Below, one piece after another: positions 45,301-57,409 of a stretch of DNA of 64,000 nt. Source of the stretch: Cannabis sativa (Eukaryota > Streptophyta > Magnoliopsida > Rosales > Cannabaceae); NCBI RefSeq assembly GCF_029168945.1, contig NC_083603.1, positions 3,906,001 through 3,970,000 of the forward strand. Direction: 5' to 3'. Below the pieces are notes generated by a model, which did not search any database, was not told the origin of the DNA, and saw only the letters and a program-made list of their open reading frames with translations. A program made the position numbers and the translations under genes. How positions within the stretch are numbered: the stretch's first letter is position 1; the number at the start of each line of letters is the position of its first letter.

Positions 45301-48300
45301 CAAATTCAAAAACAGTACTAGATTTCTAGAGAACCTTTACAAATTTGTTATTCTGAAAAAACTTGGAGACTCTTGGCAAAACTAAATAGTACTGATCCCC
45401 GAAAAATAAAATTTCAATGACTAGTAATATAGAACATCAGTAAGACTTAAAGATCCATGGACTAATTCGAGGACCATCTTTTGAGATTTAGACCAACTTT
45501 TTTTGCTTCTAAATTGAACTCTTAAACTAAAATTACTAAAACATCTTTAGCCAATTAGACATAGGACTAGCCGAGCAGCATACGTTGGTTTGTGTGCTAT
45601 ATCAATTACCATTTAGATCCATTTTCATATTGCTGTTGTCTCAAATATTTGCGGTCCTTGACTAGTGTTTTTGTGTTGGTTTCTCCCCAAAGCATCTGTC
45701 CTTCCACGAAGCAAGCTTTGCAGACGTCTATGACGATACCATCACAAACAAGTTTACAATTGTTGGATTTGATTAAAAATGCTACAGCAGCCTAGGTTAT
45801 ACAGGTGGGACTGATAATGACCTGTACTTTACTCAAAACATCAGTGATGAGTACGTCTGTGATGTTATCATCACAGACGTCTGTGATGCTTTCATTCTAT
45901 TATTTGCACTAAAAAATCATGCAATGTGGATCATTGTGTAAATTTCTTCAGCTTAATTCTTTGATTGAAATCTGCAGGTGGTTGAACTTTGAAGATCCTT
46001 TGATCAATCGTAATCCATGGACTGCCGAAGAGGATAAATATCTTTTGTTATTTGTCCAGGAGAAGGGGATCAGTAACTGGATTGACATTGCTGCATCATT
46101 AAGAACAAACAGGACTCCTTTTCAATGCTTGGCACGTTATCAGAGGAGTTTGAATGTTTCCATATTGAAAAGAGATTGGACCAAGGATGATGATGCTAAA
46201 CTTCGTTCTGCTGTTGAAATATTTGGTGAGAGTGATTGGCAATCTGTAGCTTCTGTTTTAGAAGGATGGACTGGTACCCAATGCTCCAATAGGTAAGTTA
46301 GCTTTGCTCTTTTATAAATTAATTATCATATTTGGTTTCCATGAAGCGAAACTAATTGAAAATTAATTATCATATTCCTTTGATTTTGACCCATCGACAT
46401 TGTACATCTAGGTGGAAAAAGTCTCTTCATCCAACCAGGGAAAAAGTAGGTAGGTGGACTGCAGATGAAGACAAACGACTTGTAGTGGCTCAGTTGTTGT
46501 TTGGACCTAGAAATTGGAAGAAAACAGCTCTATTTGTGCCAGGTCGAACAGAGGTGCAATGTAGAGAAAGGTACTATTAAACTTTTCAAGTTGGACAATT
46601 TTTTTTACTAATCATGCATGTATATTTTACTGATTGTAAAATGTTGAATTTTCATGTCAGATTTGTGAATTCTTTAGACCCTTCTTTGAACTGGGATAAG
46701 TGGACCGCAGACGAGGATGCCAAGTTGAGAGCAGCTATTGCTGAATACGGATATTGCTGGGCTAAGGTTGCTGCGGCAGTGCCAAGACGAACTGATAATA
46801 TGTGCCGGAGGTATGCATTTTCGATAGTGAAGTTAACTCTCCTTGAATATTTCACACTTATTTTATTCTGATATTGAGTCCCTGGTTTCGTTTTAACTTT
46901 CTGTTACTGCTGCTTTTTTTATCTGTATCCAGGAGATGGAAGAAGTTGCTTCCTGATGAGGTTCCTTTGCTTCAAGCAGCTAGAAGAATACAAAAAGCCG
47001 CTTTTATAGGAAATTTTGTAGATAGAGAGTCAGAACGTCCTGCTCTTTGCCCTGGTGATTTCGGTCCATTGCGTTTGATGGCTAATAGTGAGAACACTAA
47101 TCAATCTAACAAAGAAGCTGGAAAACTAAGGTAAATTTTAAGGAACGATTGGTCTCTCGGATACCTTTTTTTTCCTCGGTATATATATCCTTCTGTTTCT
47201 AATATTTACTTGTTCCAAGCAGAGAAGTAAAGAAGAGGAATGTGAAGAAATCCATAGAAAACAGCCAAACAGATCAAAAAGAAGTCTTGGGAATAAGTAA
47301 TGTAAGTAACCATGGTGAGGCCGAAACACAAGGTACACAAAAGAGTAAACCAGAAGCTAAAAGGAGAAAACGATGCGTTAAACCACAGTCTAAGGCAACA
47401 GACCTCACTGAACCAAATGAAGAGAGGGAATGTGTTCTGTTACAACCTGAAAAATTGAATCCAACAAATGATGGTGATTGGAATGAGCCTCTTGGTCAGG
47501 CTGATAGATTTGATCCGAATGAAGCCATTGCAAGGCAAGGTTCACGAAAGAGTAACCCAGAAACTAAAAAGAGAAGACGGTCTTATAAACAACATTCTAA
47601 GATGACAGACCTCACTGAACCAAATGAAGAGCTGTTACAACCTGAAAAAATGAATCCAACAAGTGAAGGCGATTGGACTGAGCCTTTTGATGCAAATGAA
47701 GCCATTACAAGGCGAAATTCACAAAAGAGTAAACCAGAAACTAAAAAGAGAAAAGAGTCTGGTAAACAACGTTCTAAGTCGAAAGACCTCCCTAAACCAA
47801 ATGAAGAAGGGGTATGTCCTCTGTTACAGCCTGAAAAGTCGAATCTAACAAGTGATGGTGATCGGACTGAGTCTGTTGGTCAGGGTGATACAGTTGATGT
47901 ACATGAAGCCATTACTAGACAAGGTTCGGGAAAGAAGAGTAAATCAGTTGCTAAGAAGAGAAAGCAATCTTCTGAAACGAGCCCTAAGATGACAGAGCTT
48001 GCTGAACCAAATGAAGAGAGGGAGTGTATTCCGTTACAGACAGAAAAATTGAATTCATCAAGTGATGGTATTACGCCACAAAGTACCGAATCGAGTTTGA
48101 AGCAGAAAAGTGGAAAAAGTACTCTGGATTCATGCAAACATCAACATTCCGATTTATCTTCTGATAAGTCGTCGCCAGCAGGAATTGCTACTGATGTTTC
48201 GGTTCACAATTCATGCCTGGATTCAACAGAAATAATGGCAGTTGACACCGTTGGTGGAAATGATAAAATCGCCTCAGAGAAAAATAAAGGCACTAAACAG

Positions 48301-48921
48301 TACAAAAGACGGGCAAAAAAAGCTGTATCGGTTCCTTCTCAACAAAACGGAATGAAAGAGTTAACTGAAACGACAATTTGTTCTGATCAGAATGAAGTCA
48401 CTGCAGATTTCGATCTTCCACTTATTAGCTTCCTAAAAACTAAACCAAAGAAGAGAAAACTCGAAGCCAACGGTTGTGATAGTAACCATTCACACCCTCC
48501 ATTGATAACTCAGAAGGAAGCAGATACATCCAATGCTGGAAGTCTAATGCCTATTACGAACGATGATAGCGCTTTCAACAAGTTTGGATCGTGCAATTTG
48601 ACTTCCGATTTTGCAATGGACAACTCTGCAGCTTTCAGTAGTGAAATTGAGGCTGGTACACCTTATCTCGATTTGGAAATGGAGAGCATCAATGTGGAAA
48701 GCAGTGATGATACTAACAACACTTATGTTATCACCGAGCAGCAAACTCGCGAAAGTGAATCCAAAATTCGTGCAACCGTTACATCCAGCGAACGAAAGCC
48801 TAGCAAACAAGATCTTGGTACCGGACATGAAGTTGCTCCCGAGGAACCAAAGAAGGAAAAAGGCGAAAATGGTACGATTTTAGCTTATGTTCGTCGAAAT
48901 AGATTGAAAATAAAAATTTAG
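42349..48921 (+). CDS. MYB4R1: 4R-MYB / SNAPC4-like snRNA-activating complex subunit
   Basis: Nine exons: 42349-42733, 43270-43778, 44348-44547, 44645-44818, 45978-46292, 46412-46570, 46661-46810, 46933-47130, 47223-48921 (CDS 3789 nt, 1262 aa), all GT-AG with consistent phase. The acidic N terminus (E/D runs at about 4-25 and 60-75) is followed by a basic helical, probably coiled-coil region (about 220-270). Then come a half MYB repeat (about 401-427) and four full MYB repeats (about 435-481, 488-533, 541-587, 593-640) with WTAEED/WTKDDD/WTADED starts. This 4.5-repeat layout is that of SNAPC4 and plant MYB4R1. The family binds the proximal element of snRNA promoters in the nucleus for Pol II and Pol III transcription. 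The last exon encodes a tail with four units of about 60 aa (about 735-980), each with a basic K-K-R-K cluster and a T-LTEPNEE motif. It makes the protein longer than Arabidopsis MYB4R1 as I recall it. Confidence 0.93.
42867..42915. repeat. (TTGAG)n microsatellite in MYB4R1 intron 1
   Basis: About seven TTGAG units are followed by degenerate TGAAT/TGAGC units. Confidence 0.9.
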
Positions 48922-49912
48922 TTTCTCAATTGACCTAGTAAAGTAGTAGTTTTCGGGTAGAAAAATGTGTTCGATTTCGATTCTAAAGAGTGCCAAATGA
49001 TGCTGAACGTCTGAAGTTTTTTAAGTGATCACAGTCGTTTAGTTGAAGGAAATATTTTGAATTGGTAATGGTGAGTTTTCTCTTTATAATATATTCTTTT
49101 GGACCAGTCTAAATAGTTTTAATTATTTATTTATGATTGTTATATTAGAAAGAAAGAAAAAAAATGGATTAATAGGGAGATAAAAATGTGATTTGATAAT
49201 AGAATAGAGCATTTTAATGAATTAAATTTGTATAGTGGCCTTTATTGTATTTTATATTTTAATACATAATTGTAGGGTTGATTTATTCTTCTTTTTTTTT
49301 TTCTCTTTTTGTAGTCTAATATTTATTTATTTATTTACTTTGTGACAAACAAATGTGGAAGATGAAATTTTTGCTTCTATTTATTTATTTATTTCGTATT
49401 CTTTGTTAATAAAATATGCTTGCTCCCGTCTATTGAGTTTGATTGTTTAGCTTTGGTTTCTGGCTATCGTGATTTAGATTCTTTGTTAGAGAATATTGAT
49501 AGTTTACTTCTTGTATATAGTAAACTGTTAATCAAATTTAACCATATGTATATATTTCTAATTTTTTCAAGGTATATTTGAAAGAAAAATAAAATGAAAT
49601 CATTTCTTGATTATTTTTCTATCTAACTATAAGTTGAAAAAAAAAAGTAAAAGTAATTTCTTGATCATAATGTTCTTATGGAGTAGTGCTCCAACCTTAT
49701 ATTGTTCATATCATATTTTAATAATTTGTCTGACTTACCCTATTCTTTTTTTCTTTTCTTGTTACATTTTTTCTTTAAAATTTTCTATTGATGGGCTCTA
49801 AAGATTCCAATGCTAAAAGTTAATTTTAGTGTTGAACCAATACTAAAAAAGTTCAATTATTTCAATCACAAAATTAAAAGTTACACAAAAATATACATTC
49901 TTCTTTTTATAT
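48922..49912. other. 3' region and spacer after MYB4R1
   Basis: The first few hundred bases probably hold the 3' UTR. The rest is AT-rich with TTTATTTATTTA runs near 49323 and 49380. No gene is seen. Confidence 0.4.
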
Positions 49913-50052
49913 GAGAAATGCTAAAAAGCATCAGTGGTGTCAAGCACTCTCCTATAGTTTAATATAATAACTTTTAGGGAGTATTGCTAGCCAATCGTAA
50001 AACGACACGTCTTAAGGGTGTTAGGCACCACTAATATCCAATAGTAATGCTC
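49913..50052. mobile_element. Family D inverted-repeat element, copy 2
   Basis: GAGAAATGCTAAAAAGCATC on the left and TATCCAATAGTAATGCTC on the right. Shared internal phrases are AGCACTCTCCTAT, TTTAGGGAGTATTGCTAG and AGGCACCACTAAT. Confidence 0.6.
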
Positions 50053-50181
50053 TTTATATATATACTATTACATATATATTAAGAAAAATTAATTATTTAA
50101 TTATTAAAAACTAAAAAAAATAAAAATAAAAAAGCAATTTTAGTGTGGTCTAGAGTGTCTCACTAATAATAGTGAGTTATT

Positions 50182-50850
50182 GGGTGGGCATTCGATCCAA
50201 TTCGATATTTTTTTCCTCATCCGATCTAATCTAATCAATAATTGGATTTACAAAAATCATCATTCGATCCAATTCAATCAGACTTCAAAATCTAATTTAA
50301 TTCAATCAATTTACTAATTGGAATGGATCAATTTTTTAATTGGATAATTAATTACACACTTAAATTTCAATATTAACTTCAAAATATGAAGAAAAATACG
50401 TAAAAACTATCATTTTTTATTTAAGTTTAATATTTCATAAACATATTATCGTTACAAGTGTAATGTAGTCAAAAGTTTTAAATAATTAAAACAGCAACAT
50501 TTCTATGTAATAAAATAGAACAAAACATTTCGAAAATAAATACATAAAATAATTAAATGTTACAAATTCAACCCACACAAAAAAAAAAAATCTAATAAAA
50601 ATATAATAAATATATATTATATTTCTAAATATTATTTATTATATAAATAATTTTTTAACATATATAAATATAATTGGATTGGATCGGTTTTTAATTAGAT
50701 TTTGAGATTGACATCCAATAACTAATTCAATCCAATTAGAATCCAACTTTTAGCATCCAATCCAATTGTAATTGGATATCTAACTTTTTGTAATTGGATT
50801 GGATTGGATCGGCTCGGTTTAATTGGATTAGATTGAATGATGTACATCCC
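50182..50850. mobile_element. Fold-back element rich in ATTGGATTGGAT phrases
   Basis: The left end GGGTGGGCATTCGATCCAAT and the right end (ATTGAATGATGTACATCCC) are loosely complementary. Subterminal stretches on both sides carry many ATCCAATTCAAT or ATTGGATTGGATCGG copies in opposite directions. No coding capacity. Its ends recall hAT-type MITEs, but no clean target duplication was found. Confidence 0.55.
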
Positions 50851-50881
50851 ATTGTAGGTAATCCCACATATAAGATAATTT

Positions 50882-51133
50882 TTAGTATTCCGTTGAATTA
50901 ATTTTAGTGAGAAACAACACTAAATTTGTGTAAGAGCAAGAATAAAGCCTAGTGATCCAGAAGAATATGTCTTTGAATTCTTTTTTGTTGGGAAAATTGA
51001 CAATAATTTTGCACTTATTAAAATAATTCCCAAGGTAAAAGATATCCCAAGAGCAGTTCTTTCTCGTTGGAGTTGCTTTCAAAGTGTACAAACATGTAAT
51101 TTCATATAAACTGGGTCCTTCCCATCCCATCAT
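50882..51133 (-). mobile_element. Possible retrotransposon gag-like remnant
   Basis: The minus frame of 83 codons reads SLYEITCLYTLKATP, then IIVNFPNKKEFKDIFFWI. This resembles the conserved LTR-retroelement stretch with (P/S)-x-x-x-x-W-K-x-x-F-F. Similarity is weak and the frame is short. Sequence to 51940 is AT-rich with no gene seen. Confidence 0.3.
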
Positions 51134-51944
51134 AATAAAAAGATCTTAAAGAGGTCAAAATCCTATACCTGTGTGCGGGATTAATTAAAATGGGGAAATC
51201 CTTATGTAATCGCAATAGCTTTTGAAGTGATCCTTCAATGTAAGGATAGCCCTAGCTTAGATGTGCTTTAAACTCCAAGCCCTAGTTTTGGAAGAACCAC
51301 TCATACTACACTCGACATCCACATTAAAATGATTGGGAGGATAGCAACTTCTTTCATCGGGTAGTATGGATTGACATATAAAGTTATTACCTTGTTTTAT
51401 GCCACATAATGTCAAGAAATGATCGACGTATGGGGCAATGGAAGTGATCTTAGACTTAAAAAACTCCGCCTCAAATTCTTATTTCGGTTCCATTGTCAAA
51501 TAGTGTCGAAGATTGTTGTTCGATTTAAGGAATTGCTCCATTGTTTGTTATTTTCTAGTTGTTCAATCAATAAAAAAATAAATATATATTTTTATTTTTA
51601 TGATGTATAGGTGATTTATATTTTCTTTTGCTTTATTAAGATTGTTTTTATATTTTTTTTTAGTTGTTTGGCACAATATGTTAATGTCTGGTTTATTTGC
51701 TAAAGTAGCATTGATGTTAAGTTATTTTTTATTTAATTTGGGATTTCTTTGTTGTTGGTTTGATGTATATTTTAAGTTTATTTTTGACATTTTTTTTTTG
51801 TATATGTGTTTGTTTTGTATTGTATGGTGGGTTTATGTTGTCTTTATTTATTTATTGATTTTTGTTATTTTTATATTGTTTTTGTCAATGTTATGAGTTG
51901 ATATATAAGTGATTTGCAGTTGTTTTTAAGCTATATTTTAAAAA

Positions 51945-52800
51945 ATGAAATTCATTCAACCACAACAACAATTACAAAAAATTAGGCAAGTCAAGTAAAA
52001 CTTAACTTGCACAAGGGAGTTCAACCCCAATCCACATAGATAACTTTGTTAATCAAAGTTTGATTAGCTAAACTAGGAGCTACTTCATTAACTTCACAAT
52101 ATACAAACGAAATACCATTAACATTATCATATAATAGCTCATCCCAGAACAACCCCCACCTTGTCAAACATTCATTTTCAGTTTCCCTTCATTTAGCGGC
52201 TCCCATTTTACAGCTATCCTTCCATCTCCTTTCTCTTGACCATAACTTTCTCCTACCAATCCACAATGTTTGTTGTTCTTGGCGTACAATCTCCATTATT
52301 CATAGAGTTTCGAAATATCATAAATGCCAAGACACAATTACAAAGAACTCGAATTTCTCCTTAAAACATCTTTCCTTCCCCCACGACATACTTGCTTTTA
52401 AGACCACATTACTTCCAAATAGGAGAATGTAGTTTGCATTCCCAAAGTGCATGAAAAGCATAAGAACATCTTTGACAACCAGAATCAGCATGAATCTTCT
52501 TAGTTCAATAGCCATTTCGTATCCACGAATATTCTCTATTTTTACTATAGTGCCATATAATTTTGTCCTCAATCTCCCAGCTAGAACACGACAACTTCAA
52601 AATTAGCTCGGTATCCTCTTCATTAAAAATAGCTTTCACGGATTCAGTTTCCCATTGCCCAATTGGTTGGTTCAAGTCAATAACAAACAATTGTGGCGGA
52701 ATACTTGGCTTATCATAGATCTTCCAATGCCTTCACACTATTCTCATTCCCAATCCTCTATCTATACCCATTTAATATCACCTTTTTTCCCATACTAGAC
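51945..52800 (-). mobile_element. LINE retrotransposon 3' fragment (zf-RVT region)
   Basis: The minus frame at 52690-52505 reads LKLSCSSWEIEDKIIWHYSK then NREYSWIRNGY, the typical segment after a plant LINE reverse transcriptase that leads into the zinc-binding zf-RVT domain. Degenerate downstream frames follow toward 52000. Stops and frameshifts interrupt it, so it is a dead fragment. Confidence 0.7.
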
Positions 52801-53379
52801 TTCCCAAGACAAAGAATGCATGTGTTAATTTTTTTTTCTTCAACTAATCACATTTATTTTAGATGATAATTAGAAATGACCATGTAATGTTTTGGTGCAT
52901 ATTAAGTAGTTAAATCTTGACGATTCACATAAAATATGTGTTTACATTTAAGAGAGCTAACATGTTGTTTACACCTTTTCTCTCTTTTAATTTTATTATT
53001 AATTTTTAATAAAAAATTTAAAATGCCTTAAATAAAAGAGTAATAATATATAATGTGCACACGTTTTAATAGCACCATCTTAAAATGACAATAAGAATTA
53101 ACATGTTATTTGCACCATTCTTTCCTTTTTATTCTCTTTCTAAAAATTAGAAAACACCTTTAAATTTCACTTCAAATAAATATAACTGTTTTGTTGAGAA
53201 ATTTTCGTACACATAAAGATAATTTTTTTTAATTCAAACTTTCTCTATTAATGCTTTTTAAAAATAGAATAAAATTACACAATTGAGCAAATAGAAACAA
53301 AGCTTCAATGACAAAAATACATTTGGGCCTCAAATTCTGAAAAGGATGTGTTATGCATGGAGTGGATTAATAGTAGGGA

Positions 53380-53596
53380 TTATTAAAAAAAATACAAAAA
53401 CAAAAAAAAATTATAATTTTTAAGATTTTATTTACATAAAATCAATTTTATGTTGTTTTGATGAGACATCAATATTGTTTTCTGTTAATTTTATATTTTT
53501 TTTTATTATTTTCTTATATTTTTTTAAAACACCGTAAAAATAGTACCAAAATTAAACATAATTTTTTAACCAAAATAGCAAATTATGTAATTTTCC
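53380..53596. repeat. Family C element, copy 4
   Basis: TAAGATTTTATTTACATAAAATC, TTGTTTTGATGAGACATC, ACACCGTAAAAATAG and ATTATGTAATTTTCCC appear in the family order. Confidence 0.5.
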
Positions 53597-53639
53597 CTTA
53601 ATAATATCTACTTAAAAAGCCAAGATATATGATTTCATG

Positions 53640-53990
53640 AGTTGAAGCTAGATTGGTATTGGCAAAAACTCATGAAACATAGAGAGACATTCTCAAGGGA
53701 ATATGTTGTTTGGTGTAAAGTTTCTCCTCCCAAACACAGTTTCATCCTTTGGCAGGCAATTCATTCTCATCTTCGGTTTCGTAATCGCTCTATCTCTACC
53801 GGCAGTCTAGCCCGAGAAAGCCACTCATTTTTCGTGTTGCAAAAATGTTCAAGGCTAGCTTAATAACTGAGTTGTTCTATGCAGTATTGGCTAGTGTGGT
53901 CTATAGAAACCTTTGTACTTTTGAGTTGAAGACAAGACTGATTAAAAAAGCATCAAAGCTAGAGTTTGTCATGTGAGGAAATGGAGGATT
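53640..53990 (+). mobile_element. LINE retrotransposon fragment (zf-RVT region)
   Basis: The plus frame reads VVWCKVSPPKHSFILWQAIH then SHLRFRNR. The W...PKHSFILW motif is typical of the zf-RVT domain in plant LINEs. The frame breaks soon after. It is on the opposite strand to the LINE fragment at 51945-52800. Confidence 0.65.
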
Positions 53991-54538
53991 TCTAATAGGG
54001 ATCTTATAAGGCCCTTGAATTTATAAAGAATAGGTAATAATAGGGCAAGACTTGTGAGACTTGGGACTGGTTTTGACAATTCATTAAACACATTTTGATA
54101 ACAAAATCCACACACATTTTTGCAACTAATCATTATTATTTTCACTCTTCAACTTTAAAAATATTTCATCATTCAATTTGAAGGGAATTGGAGCCCATAC
54201 AATTCATGAAACATTGCACATGCACACACCACCATCGAATTCCACCATCAAATTGGGATTTCAAATAGAGAAAAGTATAGAGAGACCGATATGATTATCT
54301 AATGAAATATATAAAAGAAAACAAAAACCAAAAAACAAATGGGGCCTCAAAGCCACAAGTCATCAACTTAAGAGAATTCCAAAAATTCAACATCTCCAAC
54401 AAAAACCTAAATACCTTTTTTCCGAAAACACTAGAATTTAAGAAGATAGTAAATACGGTTTTTTGTTCTCAAAAACTAAGAAAACAGTAGAAGAAGTGCA
54501 TTAGGGAGAATAATATTACTGATAGAAGCTTTTTCCTT

Positions 54539-56096
54539 CTAATAACGACCGATTCCCCAAACTCTAATTACTCCATCGGTGTATCCACTAAACAAAGTGC
54601 TTCCATCAGCACTCCAGCTCAAGCTTGTGCAGTATATAACCTGTAATTCATTCAAGATCAACCATATAAGAAACCCCAATAAACAAACATAACAAGAATC
54701 CAATCCGATTCGATTCAATGACAAAGATGATCCATTTTCAGTTCACCAATACACAAGACTTAATCTCCTTAACAAGCAAATGCAACCAAATAAATAAAGT
54801 TAGCCAGCAAAATCTTTGGTGGAATAAAGAAAACCACCATTAATGTATGTAGCATTAGTCACAATAAACAACAGGAAAAAATGCAAACTTTTTGGTACAT
54901 AAACAACAAGACTATATCTCATAAATATGTTCATAAACCTGAAAAGTCGTCTAAAGAGTTAACTCTGAGATTAAACCTTAAACACAATAATGTCCTTAAA
55001 ACCCCAATACAAAAGTTATGTTCTTAAGCCTGAAACATCATCTAAAGAGTTAGCATTACCTTTATGTTCATACACAAATGAATCATAAAACCATTTTCAT
55101 CTAACAATCAATGTTCAAACTCAAATAACCAATATATATACACACAATCCAGATAACTCAAAACCCACAAAATTAAGCAAAATCAAAACAAAAAAGACAT
55201 TAGAATTATACCTTCTTCTTGTTGGCAGTTGCAACATGGGTATCATCAGTCTTTTCAGCCTCAGCCTTAAGATCAACCTTCAAATCCTCAACAATACTCT
55301 TACTCTCCAAATCCCAGATCTTAATACTGTTCTCAGTAGCAGCACAAAGCCAGTACCTGTTAGGGCTAAAGCAAAGAGCATGAATAATAGAACCAGCATC
55401 AAGAGAATACAATCTCTTTCCCTCAGCCAAATCCCAAAGCAAGATAACACCATCTTTACCACCACTGGCACAGAGTGAACCATCAGGTGAAACAGCAACA
55501 GTGTTAACATACCCACCATGACCAGCAAGAGTACACCTCAGTTTACAGTTGGAAAGATTCCAAACCTTAACAGTACGATCCCATGAAGCAGAAACAATAG
55601 TTGGCTGAAGATTATTAGGACTAAACCTAACACAACTAACCCAATCATTATGAGCTTCACCATCAGTAATAGTATACTTACACTCACCGAGTGTGTTCCA
55701 AAGCTTGATCGTACGGTCACGAGAAGCAGAAACAATCTGACGATTGTCAATCGAGAAAGCCACAGAAAGAACATCTTTTGTGTGACCAACGAATCTCCTT
55801 GCTGAGACTCCGGCTGCTAGATCCCATAAACGAAGCTCACCATCCCAAGATCCAGAAAGAGCGAACTGACCGTCGGATGAGAGAACGACGTCTTGGACGA
55901 AGTGGGAGTGGCCGGTTAGCCTGCGGTGAGGAACACCGTAGGTCTTGTCGTCCTTGGTGAGTTTCCATAGGATTAGGGATTTGTCACGGGAAGCAGTGAC
56001 GATGATGTCCGAGTTGTCAATTGGGCAAGCGATGGCTGTTACCATGTCGGTGTGAGACCTCATGATGCCACGGAGAACTAGTCCTTCAGCTGCCAT
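54539..56096 (-). CDS. RACK1: RACK1, WD40 scaffold protein of the 40S ribosome
   Basis: Two exons on minus: 55212-56096 and 54539-54640 (CDS 987 nt, 328 aa) with a GT-AG intron of 571 bp after residue 295. Seven WD40 repeats end in LILWKL, LRLWDL, IKLWNT, VKVWNL, ILLWDL, IKIWDL and IRVWGI, forming a seven-blade propeller. RACK1 binds the small ribosomal subunit near the mRNA exit channel and links translation to kinase and hormone signalling in plants. The R37-D38-K39 segment in blade 1 corresponds to the basic patch used for ribosome contact. The length agrees with plant RACK1 (about 327 aa). An acidic-basic insert ([19 protein letters not shown]) precedes the last blade, as in plant homologues. 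The promoter has a TATA box and telo-boxes. The frame is intact. Confidence 0.97.
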
Positions 56097-56200
56097 GGTT
56101 GGATTGAGAAGAAGGGTCTAGGGTTTCGGCTGCTGAAGCTCTCTCTCTCTCTCTGTGTTTCTAGGGTTTGTGGGAAAGAAAAGAGTGTTAAAAATGGGAT

Positions 56201-56248
56201 TTTTATATGTGGGGATTTGAAGAGAGAAAATCGTTTTGATTAGGGTTT
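56201..56248 (-). promoter_or_regulatory. RACK1 core promoter: TATA box and telo-box
   Basis: On minus, ACATATAAAAAT (TATA near 56201-56208) lies about 105 bp upstream of the ATG. AAACCCTAA, an exact telo-box, is at 56240-56248. Further AAACCCTAG motifs occur in the leader at about 56118-56128 and 56161-56169. Telo-boxes are common in promoters of plant translation genes. A (CT)n leader tract is at 56138-56153. Confidence 0.65.
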
Positions 56249-56689
56249 TTTTTTGGGGATATCTGAATGAACGAACCCTAAGGTGGTTGTTTGTTTGGTT
56301 GGGTTGATAAGGTTATTCTTGGTTTGGATTAATTGGGAAAAAGCCCAATTGTTGGTTCTTCACTCAAATATATGGGGTAAGTTGAAAATTATCATTTTTA
56401 ATAATCAATTAATCAAATTAACCTAATTTTATATTTAATTGAAACATACTTCTTCTTTTTATATGTATTGTACTCAAAATACTCTGACATAAGAGAGTCA
56501 CATGGAAAGTATCTTGAAGTGATAGGGGCAAAATTGATACAATGTTTAAAAAAAAAGGTAAAATTGATAGACTTTAAAAAAGATGGTAAAAATAAAATAG
56601 GGCAATATAAAAAGGATATAGATTGTAATTTCCTCTAAATATAAAAATAATAGAATTTAGATTAATTTTTATAAAAATATTATCACACT

Positions 56690-57200
56690 AAATTTTTTCA
56701 AAAATACTATGTTTTTATATAACTACAGTGAAACAGATAATAGAACAACTAAAAATAATAGTGGAAAACTAAAAAACAATAGTAGAACAACAGTAAAAGT
56801 TTAACATAGTACATAGTATAAAACTTACATTGTATTTTTGAAAAAAATTCTGCACCATGGTAAAAAAAATAAAAAAAAATAGAAATTTCAGTATGTGGTG
56901 TAAATAATCCAATATATAAGGAATTATTTTAGAAATACACAAAAATAAGGAATTTTAAAGGGATTTTTACCAAAATATTAGATTTTAGGCAAAAGTTTAC
57001 AATTTTACTGGTACATGGAATCTTTTACAAAAATAATGTCTTTTTATTTAGCAACCGTAAAACAACAAAACAGAACAATTAAAACAATAGTAGAACAACT
57101 AAAAAATAATTGTAGAACAACAGTAAAAACTTTACACAGTACACAGTATAAAACTTGCACAGTATTTTTTTAAAAAAATCTGCTCCACAGTAAAAAAAAA
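56690..57200. repeat. Direct duplication of about 180 bp, spaced by about 330 bp
   Basis: The blocks at about 56700-56880 and 57030-57200 share AACAATAGTAGAACAAC, AACAGTAAAA, ACATAGTATAAAACTT-type and TTTTTTAAAAAAATCTGC-type phrases in order. No coding content. Confidence 0.65.
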
Positions 57201-57409
57201 AAAAAAAGTAAAAGAAAATTTTTGAAAATTTCAATATGGTAAAAACCTTAATTTTAAACATTGTTGTAATTTTTATTTATTTATTTATTTTTTTTTTTTT
57301 TTGTAATTACAAAAAATTACAACCCATTTCATTTTTTTGGTTGTTGGGATGAGCGTGCCCAATTGTTGGTGTTGGGCCTAAATTTTTCACTCAAAATATA
57401 TAAAGCATC

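Noticed and set aside
47138..48828. Antisense frames over MYB4R1 exon 9
   Set aside because: They are shadows of the sense frame, which is continuous with well-placed splice sites.
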